Positions 35,335 to 43,869 of a stretch of 64,000 nt of DNA are shown in pieces. Each line of letters starts with the position of its first letter. Within the stretch, counting starts at the first letter, position 1. Origin of the DNA: an uncultured Bacteroidia bacterium (GTDB lineage Bacteria; Bacteroidota; Bacteroidia; Bacteroidales; UBA932); NCBI GenBank assembly GCA_902781705.1, contig CACZKE010000004.1, positions 88,030 through 152,029 of the forward strand, in the 5' to 3' direction. Under the pieces are notes generated by a model, which worked only from the letters and a program-made list of their open reading frames with translations, was not told the DNA's origin and did no database searches. Position numbers and translations under genes: made by a program.

Positions 35335-36981
35335 ATGTCTGATTATCCGCACTACCTGCAGAGGCTTCAGGATGCCACCCGGAAGTACTGGGACAAACCT
35401 GCCCTGAACACCATCGGCGGCGAGAGCCTGACCTACGCGCAGATGGCTACGTCTATCGCGCGTTTCCACATCATCTTCGAGAAAGCCGGCTTCAAGAAAG
35501 GGGATAAGATCGCCCTCAACGCCCGTAACGGCGCCCGCTGGGGTTTCGCCTACATGGCCGTCAATACATATGAAACCGTGATCGTCCCGATCCTCGCGGA
35601 CTTCACCCCCGACAGCGTGATGGGCTTGGTGAACCATTCGGACAGCATCGCCCTGTTCACGAACAAGGACAAGTGGGCGAAGATGGATCCGGAAAGGATG
35701 CCCGCCCTGAAGGTGGTCTTCGACGTGGACACCTGGGACATGCTCCTGTGCCGCGACGAGAAGATCTCCGACGCCGTCGCGCACTGGGACGAACTCTTCG
35801 CCGAGAAATATCCGAACGGTTTCGGCCCGGACGACGTCCACTTCCCGACCGACAACTGGGACGACCTTTCCACGATCAACTATACCTCCGGTTCCACGGG
35901 CGATCCGAAGGGTGTCATGCTTACCTACCGGAACTTCTGCGCCATCGTGGACTACAGCCAGCGCCATGTCCCCGCCGGTGACAAGATGGTCTCCATGCTT
36001 CCGATGGCCCACATGTACGGCCTCGTGATCGAGTTCATCTATCCGCTGTGCAACGGCACGTCCATTTACTGGCTGGGCAAGGCGCCGACCCCGGCGACCC
36101 TCATGAAGGCCTTCGCCGAGGTGAAGCCGTACCTGCTGGTCACGGTCCCGCTGGTGATGGAGAAGATCTACAAGTCCAAGATCAAGCCGATGCTGGATAA
36201 GCCCGTCATCAAGTTCGCCTTGAAGATTCCGGGCCTGAACAGCATCATCTACAAGAAGATCCGCGAAGGGCTTCTCGCCGCTTTCGGCGGCAATGTGCAG
36301 GAGTTCATCATGGGCGGCGCCGCCCTGAACCCCGAGGTGGAGCGCGTGTTCAAGAAGATCAAGTTCCCGTACCTTGTGGGCTACGGCATGACCGAGGCCT
36401 GCCCGCTGCTCGCCTATGAGCACTGGACCAAGTATGTGGCCGGTTCCTGCGGCAAGGCCGTGGACTGCGCCGAGGTCCGCATCGACTCCGACGACCCGCA
36501 GCACGTGGTGGGCGAGATCCAGACCCGCGGCGAGAACATCATGATCGGCTATTACAAGAACCCGGAGGCCACGGCCAACGCCTTCACCGAGGACGGCTGG
36601 CTCCGTACCGGTGACCTGGGCATCATGGATGCCGAAGGCAACATCTTCATCCGCGGCCGTTCCAAGAACATGATCCTGGGCCCTTCCGGCCAGAACATCT
36701 ATCCGGAGGAACTCGAGGCGGTGGTGAACAACCAGCCGTTCGTGCTGGAGTCCGTCGTCGTGGACCGTGGCGGCAAACTCGTCGCCCTCGTCTTCCTGGA
36801 TGAGCAGGCCATCGCGACCTCCCTCCTGGACCACGAGGCCAAGGCCGAGATTCCGGAGAAGATCCGCCTGGGATCCAACCGCCAACTTCCGGCCTACAGC
36901 CAGATCGCGAAGGTGGAACTCATGGACAAGCCCTTCGAGAAGACCCCGAAGATGAGTATCCGCCGTTTCCTGTACAAGTAA
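35335..36981 (+). CDS. AMP-forming long-chain acyl-CoA synthetase
   Basis: Adenylates a fatty acid and transfers it to CoA. 548 residues. P-loop-like motif INYTSGSTGDPKGVML, the GYGMTEACPLL motif, GWLRTGDLGIM, and the hinge to the C-terminal domain at RGRSKNMI with the catalytic Lys near KTPKMSIRRFLYK. The large N-terminal region and helix MKAFAEVKPYLLVTVPLVMEKIYK (here named by its ends) are typical of FadD-like enzymes. Single-gene unit with a downstream hairpin. Confidence 0.9.
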   Translation: MSDYPHYLQRLQDATRKYWDKPALNTIGGESLTYAQMATSIARFHIIFEKAGFKKGDKIALNARNGARWGFAYMAVNTYETVIVPILADFTPDSVMGLVNHSDSIALFTNKDKWAKMDPERMPALKVVFDVDTWDMLLCRDEKISDAVAHWDELFAEKYPNGFGPDDVHFPTDNWDDLSTINYTSGSTGDPKGVMLTYRNFCAIVDYSQRHVPAGDKMVSMLPMAHMYGLVIEFIYPLCNGTSIYWLGKAPTPATLMKAFAEVKPYLLVTVPLVMEKIYKSKIKPMLDKPVIKFALKIPGLNSIIYKKIREGLLAAFGGNVQEFIMGGAALNPEVERVFKKIKFPYLVGYGMTEACPLLAYEHWTKYVAGSCGKAVDCAEVRIDSDDPQHVVGEIQTRGENIMIGYYKNPEATANAFTEDGWLRTGDLGIMDAEGNIFIRGRSKNMILGPSGQNIYPEELEAVVNNQPFVLESVVVDRGGKLVALVFLDEQAIATSLLDHEAKAEIPEKIRLGSNRQLPAYSQIAKVELMDKPFEKTPKMSIRRFLYK

Positions 36982-36990
36982 TTTTCCTGG

Positions 36991-37016
36991 GGACCGGATG
37001 CAAGAATCCGGTCCTT
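36991..37016 (+). terminator. Hairpin after the acyl-CoA synthetase gene
   Basis: GGACCGGAT/ATCCGGTCC around a short loop, with a weak T run. Confidence 0.6.
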
Positions 37017-37045
37017 TCCGTATTTCAGTTGTAAAGTTGACAACC

Positions 37046-37654
37046 ATGAAGAGATTCCTTTTGATCCTTTCCCTGCTCCTTTGCGTCCAGGTGACATTCG
37101 CCCAGCGGGGCCGTCGCGACTGGAAACCCCAGACGGAGATTTCCCTTTCCTATTCGGCATATCCGCGCATGGCGGCGGAAGAGTTCCGGAGCGGACATTA
37201 CGAGGAGATTTTCGGCAGCAGTTTCGATTCCCAGCAAAGACACGTGGACCAGATCCACAGCACCGGCCTCATTACCGGCGAAGTGGCTTTCAGGCTGAAA
37301 AAGTGGTTCACCGTGGGCGTGCAGGTCGCCGGTGCCTCTTTCTGGGCCGATGCCAGTAATACCGGGGACCGGATTTCCGGGACGGCGGTCTATCTGCTTC
37401 CGAACGTGCGTTTCACCTACATCCGTTCCGACATTTTCGACATGTACTCCGGTATCGGCGCCGGGCTCGTGATGCAGAGCGGTTTTTCCGATCGGAAGAG
37501 TGACTTTGCCGGCCTGGGCGGTGTGGACATGGACGGAGCCATCCAGGTCGTCCCCGTTGGCTTCCATCTGGGCCGGGACCTGTACGCGCTCGGCGAAGTC
37601 TCCCTGGGGACGATGAACCTGGGTCTCCGCCTGGGCCTGGGGTACCGCTTCTAG
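37046..37654 (+). CDS. Secreted outer-membrane beta-barrel protein, unknown
   Basis: 202 residues with a signal peptide ending VTFAQ and an alternating, aromatic-rich chain ending in LRLGLGYRF (terminal Phe), a typical small barrel. The motif YSGIGAGLVMQSGF is seen in porin-family outer-membrane proteins of Bacteroidales. No specific function can be assigned. It stands alone before htpG. Confidence 0.75.
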   Translation: MKRFLLILSLLLCVQVTFAQRGRRDWKPQTEISLSYSAYPRMAAEEFRSGHYEEIFGSSFDSQQRHVDQIHSTGLITGEVAFRLKKWFTVGVQVAGASFWADASNTGDRISGTAVYLLPNVRFTYIRSDIFDMYSGIGAGLVMQSGFSDRKSDFAGLGGVDMDGAIQVVPVGFHLGRDLYALGEVSLGTMNLGLRLGLGYRF

Positions 37655-37740
37655 TGACATTTTGTCAGTCCTCCCCGGACTGGCTTGCAATTTGAGTATT
37701 TGAGACCGGTTGCCCGAAAGGCAGTCGGTTTTTTCGCTTG

Positions 37741-37788
37741 TCATTTCGAGCATCCTGCCTGTCATTTCGAGCGAAGTCGAGAAATCTA
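37741..37788 (+). repeat. Dispersed TCATTTCGAG intergenic repeat
   Basis: Two partial copies of a TGTCATTTCGAGCG-type sequence in tandem (37741-37750 and 37761-37788), of the kind scattered between genes in Bacteroidales genomes. Related sequences occur here at 39809-39925 and 58676-58763. Confidence 0.6.
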
Positions 37789-37801
37789 AAAAACGTTATA
37801 T

Positions 37802-39802
37802 ATGGCAAACAAAGGACAGATCGGTGTAACCACCGAGAACATTTTTCCGGTAATCAAGCAGTTCCTGTATTCCGACCATGAGATTTTCCTCCGCGAACTC
37901 GTTGCGAACGCGGTCGATGCGACCCAGAAACTCAAGGCCCTGGCCGCTTCCGGCGACCTGAAGGAGGAGCTCGGCGACCTGAAGGTCCGCATCGAGCTGA
38001 ATGAGAAGGAGAAGACCCTGAAGGTCATCGACAATGGCATCGGCATGACGGAAGAGGAGGTCGATAAGTACATCAACCAGATTGCATTCTCCTCCGCGGG
38101 CGAGTTCCTGGAGAAGTACAAGGACCAGATCGGCAGCATCATCGGCCACTTCGGCCTGGGCTTCTACAGCGCGTTTATGGTCTCGAAGAAGGTCACCATC
38201 GAGACCCTCTCCTGGAAGGAAGGCGCCAAGGCCGTGAAATGGACTTGCGATGGCTCCCCGGCCTATGAGATGGAGGAAATCGACAAGAAGGAGCGCGGCA
38301 CCGTCATCACCCTGTACCTGGACGACGATTCCACGGAGTATGCGGAGAAAGCCCGCATCGAAGGCCTCCTGAACAAGTATTGCAAGTTCATGCCGGTTCC
38401 GATCGTCTTCGGCAAGGAGCAGGAGTGGAAGGACGGCAAGTATGTCGATACCGATAAGGACAAGGTCATCAACGGCGTGGAGCCCCTCTGGGCCAAGTCC
38501 CCGTCCGACCTCAAGGAAGAGGACTACCTCTCCTTCTACCGTACGCTGTATCCGATGAATGAGGAGCCGCTGTTCTACATCCACCTGAATGTCGATTATC
38601 CCTTCAACCTCACCGGTATCCTTTATTTCCCGAAACTGAAGGATCGCATGGCCGTGGAGCGGAACAAGATCTCCCTCTACTGCAACCAGATGTTCGTCAC
38701 GGACCATGTGGACAACATCGTCCCGGACTTCATGACCCTGCTGCACGGTGTCATCGACTCCCCGGACATCCCGCTGAACGTCTCCCGGAGTTACCTCCAG
38801 AGCGACGCCAATGTGAAGAAGATCTCCACCTACATCACCAAGAAGGTCGCCGACCGGCTGGACGACATCTTCAAGAACCAGCGGACGGACCTCGAGAAGA
38901 AGTGGGACAACCTCAAACTCTTCATCGAGTACGGCATGCTGTCCGACGATAAGTTCTGCGACCGGGCCCTCAAGTTCGCCCTCCTCAAGAACACCGACGG
39001 CAAGTTCTTCTCCTTCGACGAGTACAAGGCGGCCGTGGAAGGCGCCCAGACGGACAAGGACAAGAAGCGCGTGTACCTCTATGCGACCGACGTGGAAGGG
39101 CAGTACGCCTACATCGAGGCCGCGAAGGCGAAGGGCTATGACGTCCTCCTGATGGACTGCGAACTGGATTCCCACTACGTGAACCTGCTGGAGCGCAAAC
39201 TCGAGGACACCCGCTTCGCCCGTGTGGACTCCGACGCCGTGGAGAACCTGATCCCGAAGGAGGATAAGGTGAAGCTGGAAATGAAGGAGGACGAGCGCTA
39301 CGACCTGGAGAACCTCTTCAAGGCCGTCCTTCCCGCCGGCAAGGACTACTACGTGACGGGGGACAACCTCGGTGCCGATGCCGCCCCGATCCTCATCACC
39401 CAGAGCGAGTTCATGCGCCGGTACCGCGAGATGAGCGCCCTCGGCGGCGGCATGAATTTCTACGGTGAAATGCCGGAGAGCTACAATATCACCGTGAACA
39501 TGGAGAACCCGCTGGTGGCGAAGATCTGGGCTGCGAAGCAGACCGACGTCGCCCCGCAGGGCGAACTCCCCGCCGAAGCTCCTTCCGATGCCTCCGACGC
39601 GGAGAAAGACGCCGCCCGCAAGGCCCGCGAAGAGGTCCGCAAGGCCCACAAGGCCGATGTCGAGGCCTTTGCCGCCGGCAACGAGATCCTGCACCAGATC
39701 ACCGATCTCGCCCTCCTCGCGAACGGCATGCTCAAGGGCAAGGCCCTGAGCGACTTCATTGCCCGCAGCCAGAAGGTCGTCACGGACGCCTATCTGAAAT
39801 AG
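37802..39802 (+). CDS. htpG: Chaperone protein HtpG (Hsp90)
   Basis: Bacterial Hsp90, an ATP-dependent chaperone. 666 residues. N-terminal GHKL ATPase with FLRELVANAVDA, DNGIGMTEEEV and HFGLGFYSAFMV; middle domain with SRSYLQSD; C-terminal dimerisation domain. The linker near residues 580-610 (APSDASDAEKDAARKAREEV region) is Ala/Asp/Lys-rich. A promoter cannot be recognised with confidence because the dispersed repeat lies directly upstream. Confidence 0.96.
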   Translation: MANKGQIGVTTENIFPVIKQFLYSDHEIFLRELVANAVDATQKLKALAASGDLKEELGDLKVRIELNEKEKTLKVIDNGIGMTEEEVDKYINQIAFSSAGEFLEKYKDQIGSIIGHFGLGFYSAFMVSKKVTIETLSWKEGAKAVKWTCDGSPAYEMEEIDKKERGTVITLYLDDDSTEYAEKARIEGLLNKYCKFMPVPIVFGKEQEWKDGKYVDTDKDKVINGVEPLWAKSPSDLKEEDYLSFYRTLYPMNEEPLFYIHLNVDYPFNLTGILYFPKLKDRMAVERNKISLYCNQMFVTDHVDNIVPDFMTLLHGVIDSPDIPLNVSRSYLQSDANVKKISTYITKKVADRLDDIFKNQRTDLEKKWDNLKLFIEYGMLSDDKFCDRALKFALLKNTDGKFFSFDEYKAAVEGAQTDKDKKRVYLYATDVEGQYAYIEAAKAKGYDVLLMDCELDSHYVNLLERKLEDTRFARVDSDAVENLIPKEDKVKLEMKEDERYDLENLFKAVLPAGKDYYVTGDNLGADAAPILITQSEFMRRYREMSALGGGMNFYGEMPESYNITVNMENPLVAKIWAAKQTDVAPQGELPAEAPSDASDAEKDAARKAREEVRKAHKADVEAFAAGNEILHQITDLALLANGMLKGKALSDFIARSQKVVTDAYLK

Positions 39803-39808
39803 GAATTC

Positions 39809-39925
39809 AGATTCCTTCGCTACGCTCGGAATGACAGGCCTGTCGTTCCGAGTTTTTTTGTCAAACAGGGAGACCGGTTTTTTTTGTCATTCCGAGGAGG
39901 CCGGAGGCCGACGAAGGAATCTTTT
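39809..39925. repeat. Inverted pair of TGTCATTCCGAG intergenic repeats
   Basis: GATTCCTTCGCTACGCTCGG and AATGACA (39809-39837) faces TGTCATTCCGAGG...CGACGAAGGAATC (39884-39921). The copies can pair to form a long hairpin that could end the htpG transcript. The promoter of the next gene begins 4 bases after the second copy. Confidence 0.65.
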
Positions 39926-39928
39926 TCC

Positions 39929-39936
39929 TATCTTTG
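39929..39936 (+). promoter_or_regulatory. Promoter -7 element of the C26 gene
   Basis: TATCTTTG ends 5 bases before the ATG at 39942, predicting a nearly leaderless mRNA. Confidence 0.55.
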
Positions 39937-39941
39937 TGAAG

Positions 39942-40676
39942 ATGAAACGGATATTCTTTCTTTTTGCGCTCCTGACCCTTCTCGCCGCCTGCGGAAAGCG
40001 GGCGCCGCTGGTGGGCATCTCCAGCGGCCGGTCGGCCACGGGGCTTTCCACCCTGTCTCCCAATTATCCCAATGCCATCCTCCGTGCCGGGGGCGTGCCG
40101 GTGATTTTCCCGACCATCGACACGGAAGAGGCGGCCGAGGCCCTGGTCGCTTCGGTGGATGCGGTCGTTTTCTCGGGGGGACCGGACATCGACCCGTCCT
40201 ATTACGGAGAAACCCACTGGAACGAGACGGTGAAGGTGGATACGGTCCGGGATGTCAGCGATCTGCTGCTGATGAAGGCGGCGCTGGCTTCGGGAAAGCC
40301 CATCCTGGGCATCTGCCGCGGCGAACAGCTGCTGAACGTGGTCCTCGGCGGCTCCCTCATCCAGGATATCCCGACGCAGGTGGATACGGTCGTGAAGCAC
40401 AGCGGCGGTGCGCTGCACCGGATCGGCGTGGAGAAGGGGAGCGTCCTGTATAAACTCTTCGGCGTAGATTCATTGACCGTCAATTCCTTCCACCATCAGG
40501 CGGTGAACCGGGTCGCGCCGGGCGTGCGGGTGACGGCCCATGCCCCGGACGGGGTCGTGGAGGCCTATGAATACGGGGATCGGCTCATCGCTGTGCAGTT
40601 CCATCCCGAGGGCATGGTCCGGACGGACGAGTCCTGGCTCGCCCTCTTCCGTCATTTCCTGTCGATGGTCCGTTGA
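39942..40676 (+). CDS. Peptidase C26 (gamma-glutamyl-GABA hydrolase-like) lipoprotein
   Basis: Class I glutamine-amidotransferase-fold hydrolase of 244 residues. Nucleophile Cys in LGICRGEQLLN and the His-Glu pair in QFHPEGM are intact. VVFSGGPDIDPSYYGE is typical of PuuD-like gamma-glutamyl hydrolases. It begins with a lipoprotein signal (lipobox LAAC), so it is predicted to act in the periplasm, unlike cytoplasmic PuuD. The polyamine transport operon 6 kb away is suggestive but not linked. Convergent with folE. Confidence 0.85.
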   Translation: MKRIFFLFALLTLLAACGKRAPLVGISSGRSATGLSTLSPNYPNAILRAGGVPVIFPTIDTEEAAEALVASVDAVVFSGGPDIDPSYYGETHWNETVKVDTVRDVSDLLLMKAALASGKPILGICRGEQLLNVVLGGSLIQDIPTQVDTVVKHSGGALHRIGVEKGSVLYKLFGVDSLTVNSFHHQAVNRVAPGVRVTAHAPDGVVEAYEYGDRLIAVQFHPEGMVRTDESWLALFRHFLSMVR

Positions 40677-40682
40677 GGCGGG

Positions 40683-41273
40683 TTATTTCCCGATCAGGTG
40701 CATGAATTCGTTCCGGGTGCGTTCGTCCTTGAGGAAGGCGCCCGAGAAGGCCGATGTCACGGTGACGGCGTTGGATTTCTGGACGCCGCGCATGGACATG
40801 CAGGTGTGCATGGCCTCGATGACCACGGCGACACCCCAGGGGTGCAGGGAATCCTGGATGCAGTCGCGGATCTGTTCCGTGAGGCGCTCCTGGACCTGGA
40901 GGCGGCGGGCGTAGGTCTCCACGACGCGGGCGATCTTGGACAGTCCCGTGATCTTTCCGTTGGGAATGTAGGCGACATGGGCCTTGCCGATGAAGGGCAG
41001 CATGTGGTGCTCGCACAGGGAGAAGAGTTCGATGTCTTTGACGACGACCATCTGGTTGTACGGCTCGTTAAAGATGGCAGACTGCACGATGGCGGCGCCG
41101 TCCTGCTCGTACCCCTGTGTCAGGAACTGCCAGGCCTTCGCCACCCGTTCCGGCGTCTTGATGAGTCCCTCCCGCTCCGGATCCTCTCCGAGCAGCTTCA
41201 GGATGGCCTTTACATGCGCTGCGAGTTCATTTGTCGTCTTTTCGTCGTATTCTTCTATCTTTCTGTACGCCAT
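40683..41273 (-). CDS. folE: GTP cyclohydrolase I
   Basis: First step of tetrahydrofolate synthesis. 196 residues. Zinc and active-site motifs [31 protein letters not shown] and HTCMSMRGV are all visible. The ATG at 41273 gives the usual [10 protein letters not shown] start. A minus-strand promoter TAATTTTG lies at 41323-41316. Confidence 0.96.
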   Translation of the reverse strand: MAYRKIEEYDEKTTNELAAHVKAILKLLGEDPEREGLIKTPERVAKAWQFLTQGYEQDGAAIVQSAIFNEPYNQMVVVKDIELFSLCEHHMLPFIGKAHVAYIPNGKITGLSKIARVVETYARRLQVQERLTEQIRDCIQDSLHPWGVAVVIEAMHTCMSMRGVQKSNAVTVTSAFSGAFLKDERTRNEFMHLIGK

Positions 41274-41315
41274 GGTATTGTATTTGTTGCAAACGGCCTC
41301 TGTAAAAGAGGACTG

Positions 41316-41363
41316 CAAAATTAACGAAAAAAAACCATACTGTCATTTTTTTGTCTATCTTTG
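41316..41363. promoter_or_regulatory. Divergent promoters for folE and the DUF2795 gene
   Basis: TAATTTTG on the minus strand (41323-41316) and TATCTTTG on the plus strand (41356-41363), 32 bases apart. Confidence 0.6.
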
Positions 41364-41406
41364 CAGCCCCAAAATGGACTAATAACAATTTAAACCTGTA
41401 ATCGAT

Positions 41407-41628
41407 ATGTTTTGGACCCTTGAACTTGCCAGCAGCCTGGACGATGCGCCGTGGCCGGCTACCAGAGAAGAACTCATCGACTATGCCACCCGCACCTGCG
41501 CTCCCGACGAGGTTGTCGAGAACCTGGAAGAACTTGACGAAGACGGAGAAATCTACGAATCCATCGAAGATATCTGGCCGGACTACCCGACCAAGGACGA
41601 CTTCTTCTGGAACGAGGAAGAATATTGA
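41407..41628 (+). CDS. DUF2795 family small acidic protein
   Basis: 73 residues, strongly acidic (C-terminal run of Asp, Glu and Trp). LELASSLDDAPWPATREELIDYATR and VENLEEL.DDGE..Y.SIEDIWPDYP (positions in the middle third) match the conserved DUF2795 pattern in Bacteroidetes. Function unknown. Its own promoter and a strong terminator make it a single-gene unit. Confidence 0.85.
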   Translation: MFWTLELASSLDDAPWPATREELIDYATRTCAPDEVVENLEELDEDGEIYESIEDIWPDYPTKDDFFWNEEEY

Positions 41629-41651
41629 TTTGATTATCAGATAGTTAGCGT

Positions 41652-41682
41652 GATAAGAGCCCGTTTTTAACGGGCTTTTATC
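41652..41682 (+). terminator. Terminator of the DUF2795 gene
   Basis: 14-base arms GATAAGAGCCCGTT/AACGGGCTTTTATC with one mismatch and a three-base loop. Confidence 0.85.
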
Positions 41683-41724
41683 GTTTCGGTCTCCTCCAGC
41701 AAGTACCTGACAGTAATCCCCAAA

Positions 41725-41876
41725 AGGCCTGCGGGCTGAACGATAGGAAGTGTGTGTGTTACAGCGACTTATGAACCAAGGGCCCGCAGGCCGTCCGTTT
41801 TTCCGATAGGGCTGCGGGGAGAAATTATACAACCGATTAATTATCAACCTGTTAGGAATGAGTTGCCCGCAGGCCT
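41725..41876. repeat. REP-like palindromes with GGCCTGCGGGC core
   Basis: AGGCCTGCGGGC at 41725-41736 faces GCCCGCAGGCC at 41782-41792; GGGCTGCGGGG at 41810-41820 faces GCCCGCAGGCCT at 41865-41876. The region 41683-42103 holds these and no convincing gene. The same core is seen at 58285-58436. Confidence 0.6.
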
Positions 41877-41901
41877 GAGAGAAGTATAGACAAGCTGTGA
41901 A

Positions 41902-42096
41902 ATGGTGCCGCAGTTTCCCTTGCGGGGTGGTATTTCAATCATTGGAATGATGCTGCGATCGCGCGGTCTGCCGAAAGACCAGGAATCTGACCTGCTTGAT
42001 ACAGAGTGCGATACACCTTTTTATGAAAAATCGGAGAACCTGACTTCCCTCATAGCCGACTACGCGAGAAGAAACAGGGATTCACTCCTTGCCTGA
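41902..42096 (+). CDS. Possible small protein, 64 aa
   Basis: An ATG-initiated open frame ending LIADYARRNRDSLLA, 7 bases from the end of the convergent editing gene. No family recognised, no clear promoter, and it lies next to palindromic repeats, so it may be a fragment or not a gene at all. Confidence 0.2.
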   Translation: MVPQFPLRGGISIIGMMLRSRGLPKDQESDLLDTECDTPFYEKSENLTSLIADYARRNRDSLLA

Positions 42097-42103
42097 TCTT
42101 CAT

Positions 42104-42637
42104 TCAGATCAGTGTCAGCGAATGCCCGGAGGCGGGGAGGTAGCGGTCCAGGAGGTCCCGGGTGCGGAACTTGACGAAGCAGGTGGCGGTGCCGTCGGTG
42201 CAGGCGAACCAGTCGCTTTCGGCGACGGCGCGGTCCATGACGAGTTGCACGGGGGCCGATTCCGGGAGGATGGCGCTGAGGACCGTGGTGGCGCCCACCG
42301 TGACGCCCGTCAGTTCCTGGAGTTTGTCTGCCGGGGCAAAGGAGACGCGGGGAATGCCCAGCGCGCCGCAGAACTCCCGGGTGACGAAGGGTTTGTCGTC
42401 TGTGGTCACATACAGGTAGAAAGCCGTCTGCTGCCGGTTGCACAGGAATACGGTCTTGACGATGCGTACGCCGATCTTCGCGTCGATATGGGCACAGTCC
42501 TCCATCGTGAGGCCGGGATCGGTGTCCACCCGTTCGAAGGGGATGCCCAGGGCGGCAAAGGTTTCATAGACCTTTTGCTGGAGAGGCGTGGCAAAGGCCG
42601 GCGGGGGCGTGGTGAGTGGGTCGCTTACATGGAACAT
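42104..42637 (-). CDS. Prolyl-tRNA editing domain protein (YbaK/ProX type)
   Basis: Free-standing trans-editing deacylase of 177 residues that removes wrongly attached amino acids (usually Ala or Cys) from tRNA-Pro. VRIVKTVFLCNRQ, the conserved catalytic Lys region, and a FVKFRTRDLLDRYL end match the PrdX/ProXp-ala group. A promoter-like TACATTTA (minus strand, 42649-42642) ends 4 bases before the ATG. Diverges from the rhodanese fusion gene. Confidence 0.85.
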   Translation of the reverse strand: MFHVSDPLTTPPPAFATPLQQKVYETFAALGIPFERVDTDPGLTMEDCAHIDAKIGVRIVKTVFLCNRQQTAFYLYVTTDDKPFVTREFCGALGIPRVSFAPADKLQELTGVTVGATTVLSAILPESAPVQLVMDRAVAESDWFACTDGTATCFVKFRTRDLLDRYLPASGHSLTLI

Positions 42638-42662
42638 GCGGTAAATGTACGAAAAATTCCGT

Positions 42663-42670
42663 TATCTTTG
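42663..42670 (+). promoter_or_regulatory. Promoter -7 element of the rhodanese fusion gene
   Basis: TATCTTTG, 21 bases upstream of the ATG at 42692. Confidence 0.6.
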
Positions 42671-42691
42671 TAAGAACGAACACTGATCGAC

Positions 42692-43735
42692 ATGAACAAA
42701 CTAATCCACTCCCTCATGGCCCTTTCCCTCCTGAGCCTTTTCTCCTGCAAGGGCTACACCGACCTCTCGGTGGCCGATTTCGACAAGATGCTTTCCCAGG
42801 ATGCGACCGTCCAGCTCGTGGACGTCCGTACGCCCGACGAATTTGCCGGGAACCATCTTCCCGGCGCCCAGAACATCGACTGGCAGGGTGACGGCTTCAT
42901 CGACCTGGCAAAGGCGGCGCTGGATCCCGCCCGTCCGGTGCTGGCATACTGTCGGAGCGGCAAGCGGAGTGCGGCGGCCTCTTCCGCCCTCCAGAAAGCG
43001 GGATTCACCGTGTATAACCTCCTGGGCGGCTTCCTGGGCTGGACCGAGGCCGGAAAGCGCGTCACGAAATATGAGGTGGAAACCTTCTGGACCGACGGCG
43101 GCAAACCGGTGAGGATCACCCTCATCAAGCATGGCTCGCTGGAAGTTGCATACGATGGCTTGTCCATCCAGATCGACCCGGTGGGCGAGTACGGCAAGCA
43201 TACGGACTACGCGGTGGAGTTCCCCAAGGCCGATGTCATCCTGGTGACGCATGAGCACAAGGACCATTTCGAGCCCGCCACCATCGATATCCTCTCCGCG
43301 GAGGGTACCCGGCTGATCCTCAATGAGACCAGCCGTGCCCAGATCGGCAAGGGCGAGGCCATTGCGAACGGGCAGCGGACCGAACTTCCGGGCGGTATCG
43401 TCATGGACGCGGTCCCGGCCTACAACACCACGCCCGGCCGTGAAATGTTCCATCCCAAGGGCAACGGCAACGGCTATGTCCTCACCATCGACGGCCTCCG
43501 CATCTACGTGGCCGGCGACACCGAGGATGTTCCCGAGATGGCTGACCTGAAAGACATTGACGTTGCCTTCCTCCCTGTAAACCAACCCTTTACGATGACC
43601 GTGGACCAGTGCGTCGCCGCTGCCAAGGCCATCGCCCCCAAGGTCCTCATCCCTTACCACTACAGCAAGACCGACCTCTCCGCCCTCCCATCCCTCCTTC
43701 CCGGCCAGGACGTCCGTATCCGGCAGCTGCAGTAA
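42692..43735 (+). CDS. Lipoprotein fusion of rhodanese and metallo-beta-lactamase-fold domains
   Basis: 347 residues. Lipobox FSC near residue 19 puts it in the periplasm or outer membrane. Residues 25-125 are a rhodanese domain with VDVRTPDEFAGNHLPGAQNI and the active-site loop CRSGKRS (Cys87). Residues about 140-347 are a UlaG/UPF0173-like metal-dependent hydrolase with THEHKDH (about 186-192) and a later AGDTE (metal-binding Asp). The fused rhodanese may feed sulfane sulfur or a thiol substrate to the hydrolase, as persulfide dioxygenase-rhodanese fusions do, but here the hydrolase branch is different. Its own promoter; the REP-like palindromes of the transposase region follow. Confidence 0.85.
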   Translation: MNKLIHSLMALSLLSLFSCKGYTDLSVADFDKMLSQDATVQLVDVRTPDEFAGNHLPGAQNIDWQGDGFIDLAKAALDPARPVLAYCRSGKRSAAASSALQKAGFTVYNLLGGFLGWTEAGKRVTKYEVETFWTDGGKPVRITLIKHGSLEVAYDGLSIQIDPVGEYGKHTDYAVEFPKADVILVTHEHKDHFEPATIDILSAEGTRLILNETSRAQIGKGEAIANGQRTELPGGIVMDAVPAYNTTPGREMFHPKGNGNGYVLTIDGLRIYVAGDTEDVPEMADLKDIDVAFLPVNQPFTMTVDQCVAAAKAIAPKVLIPYHYSKTDLSALPSLLPGQDVRIRQLQ

Positions 43736-43782
43736 TTCTTCGAGGCGTTCGCGCGCTGCCATTGTTCGATTCCATCGATAAG

Positions 43783-43869
43783 TGATTCTTGCGTCCCATA
43801 ATCCAGGACGCAAGAATCATTTTTGGCCTATTTTGATTTCTTCGTCCCATTTCTCGGGACGAAAGAATC
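43783..43869. repeat. Two palindromes at the 3' end of the RAYT gene
   Basis: TGATTCTTGCGTCC (43783-43796) pairs perfectly with GGACGCAAGAATCA (43806-43819). GATTTCTTCGTCCC (43835-43848) pairs with GGGACGAAAGAATC (43856-43869) at 12 of 14 positions; the second lies within the last codons of the transposase gene. Both share a GATTC..CGTCC core and are candidates for the sequence the enzyme recognises. Confidence 0.7.
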
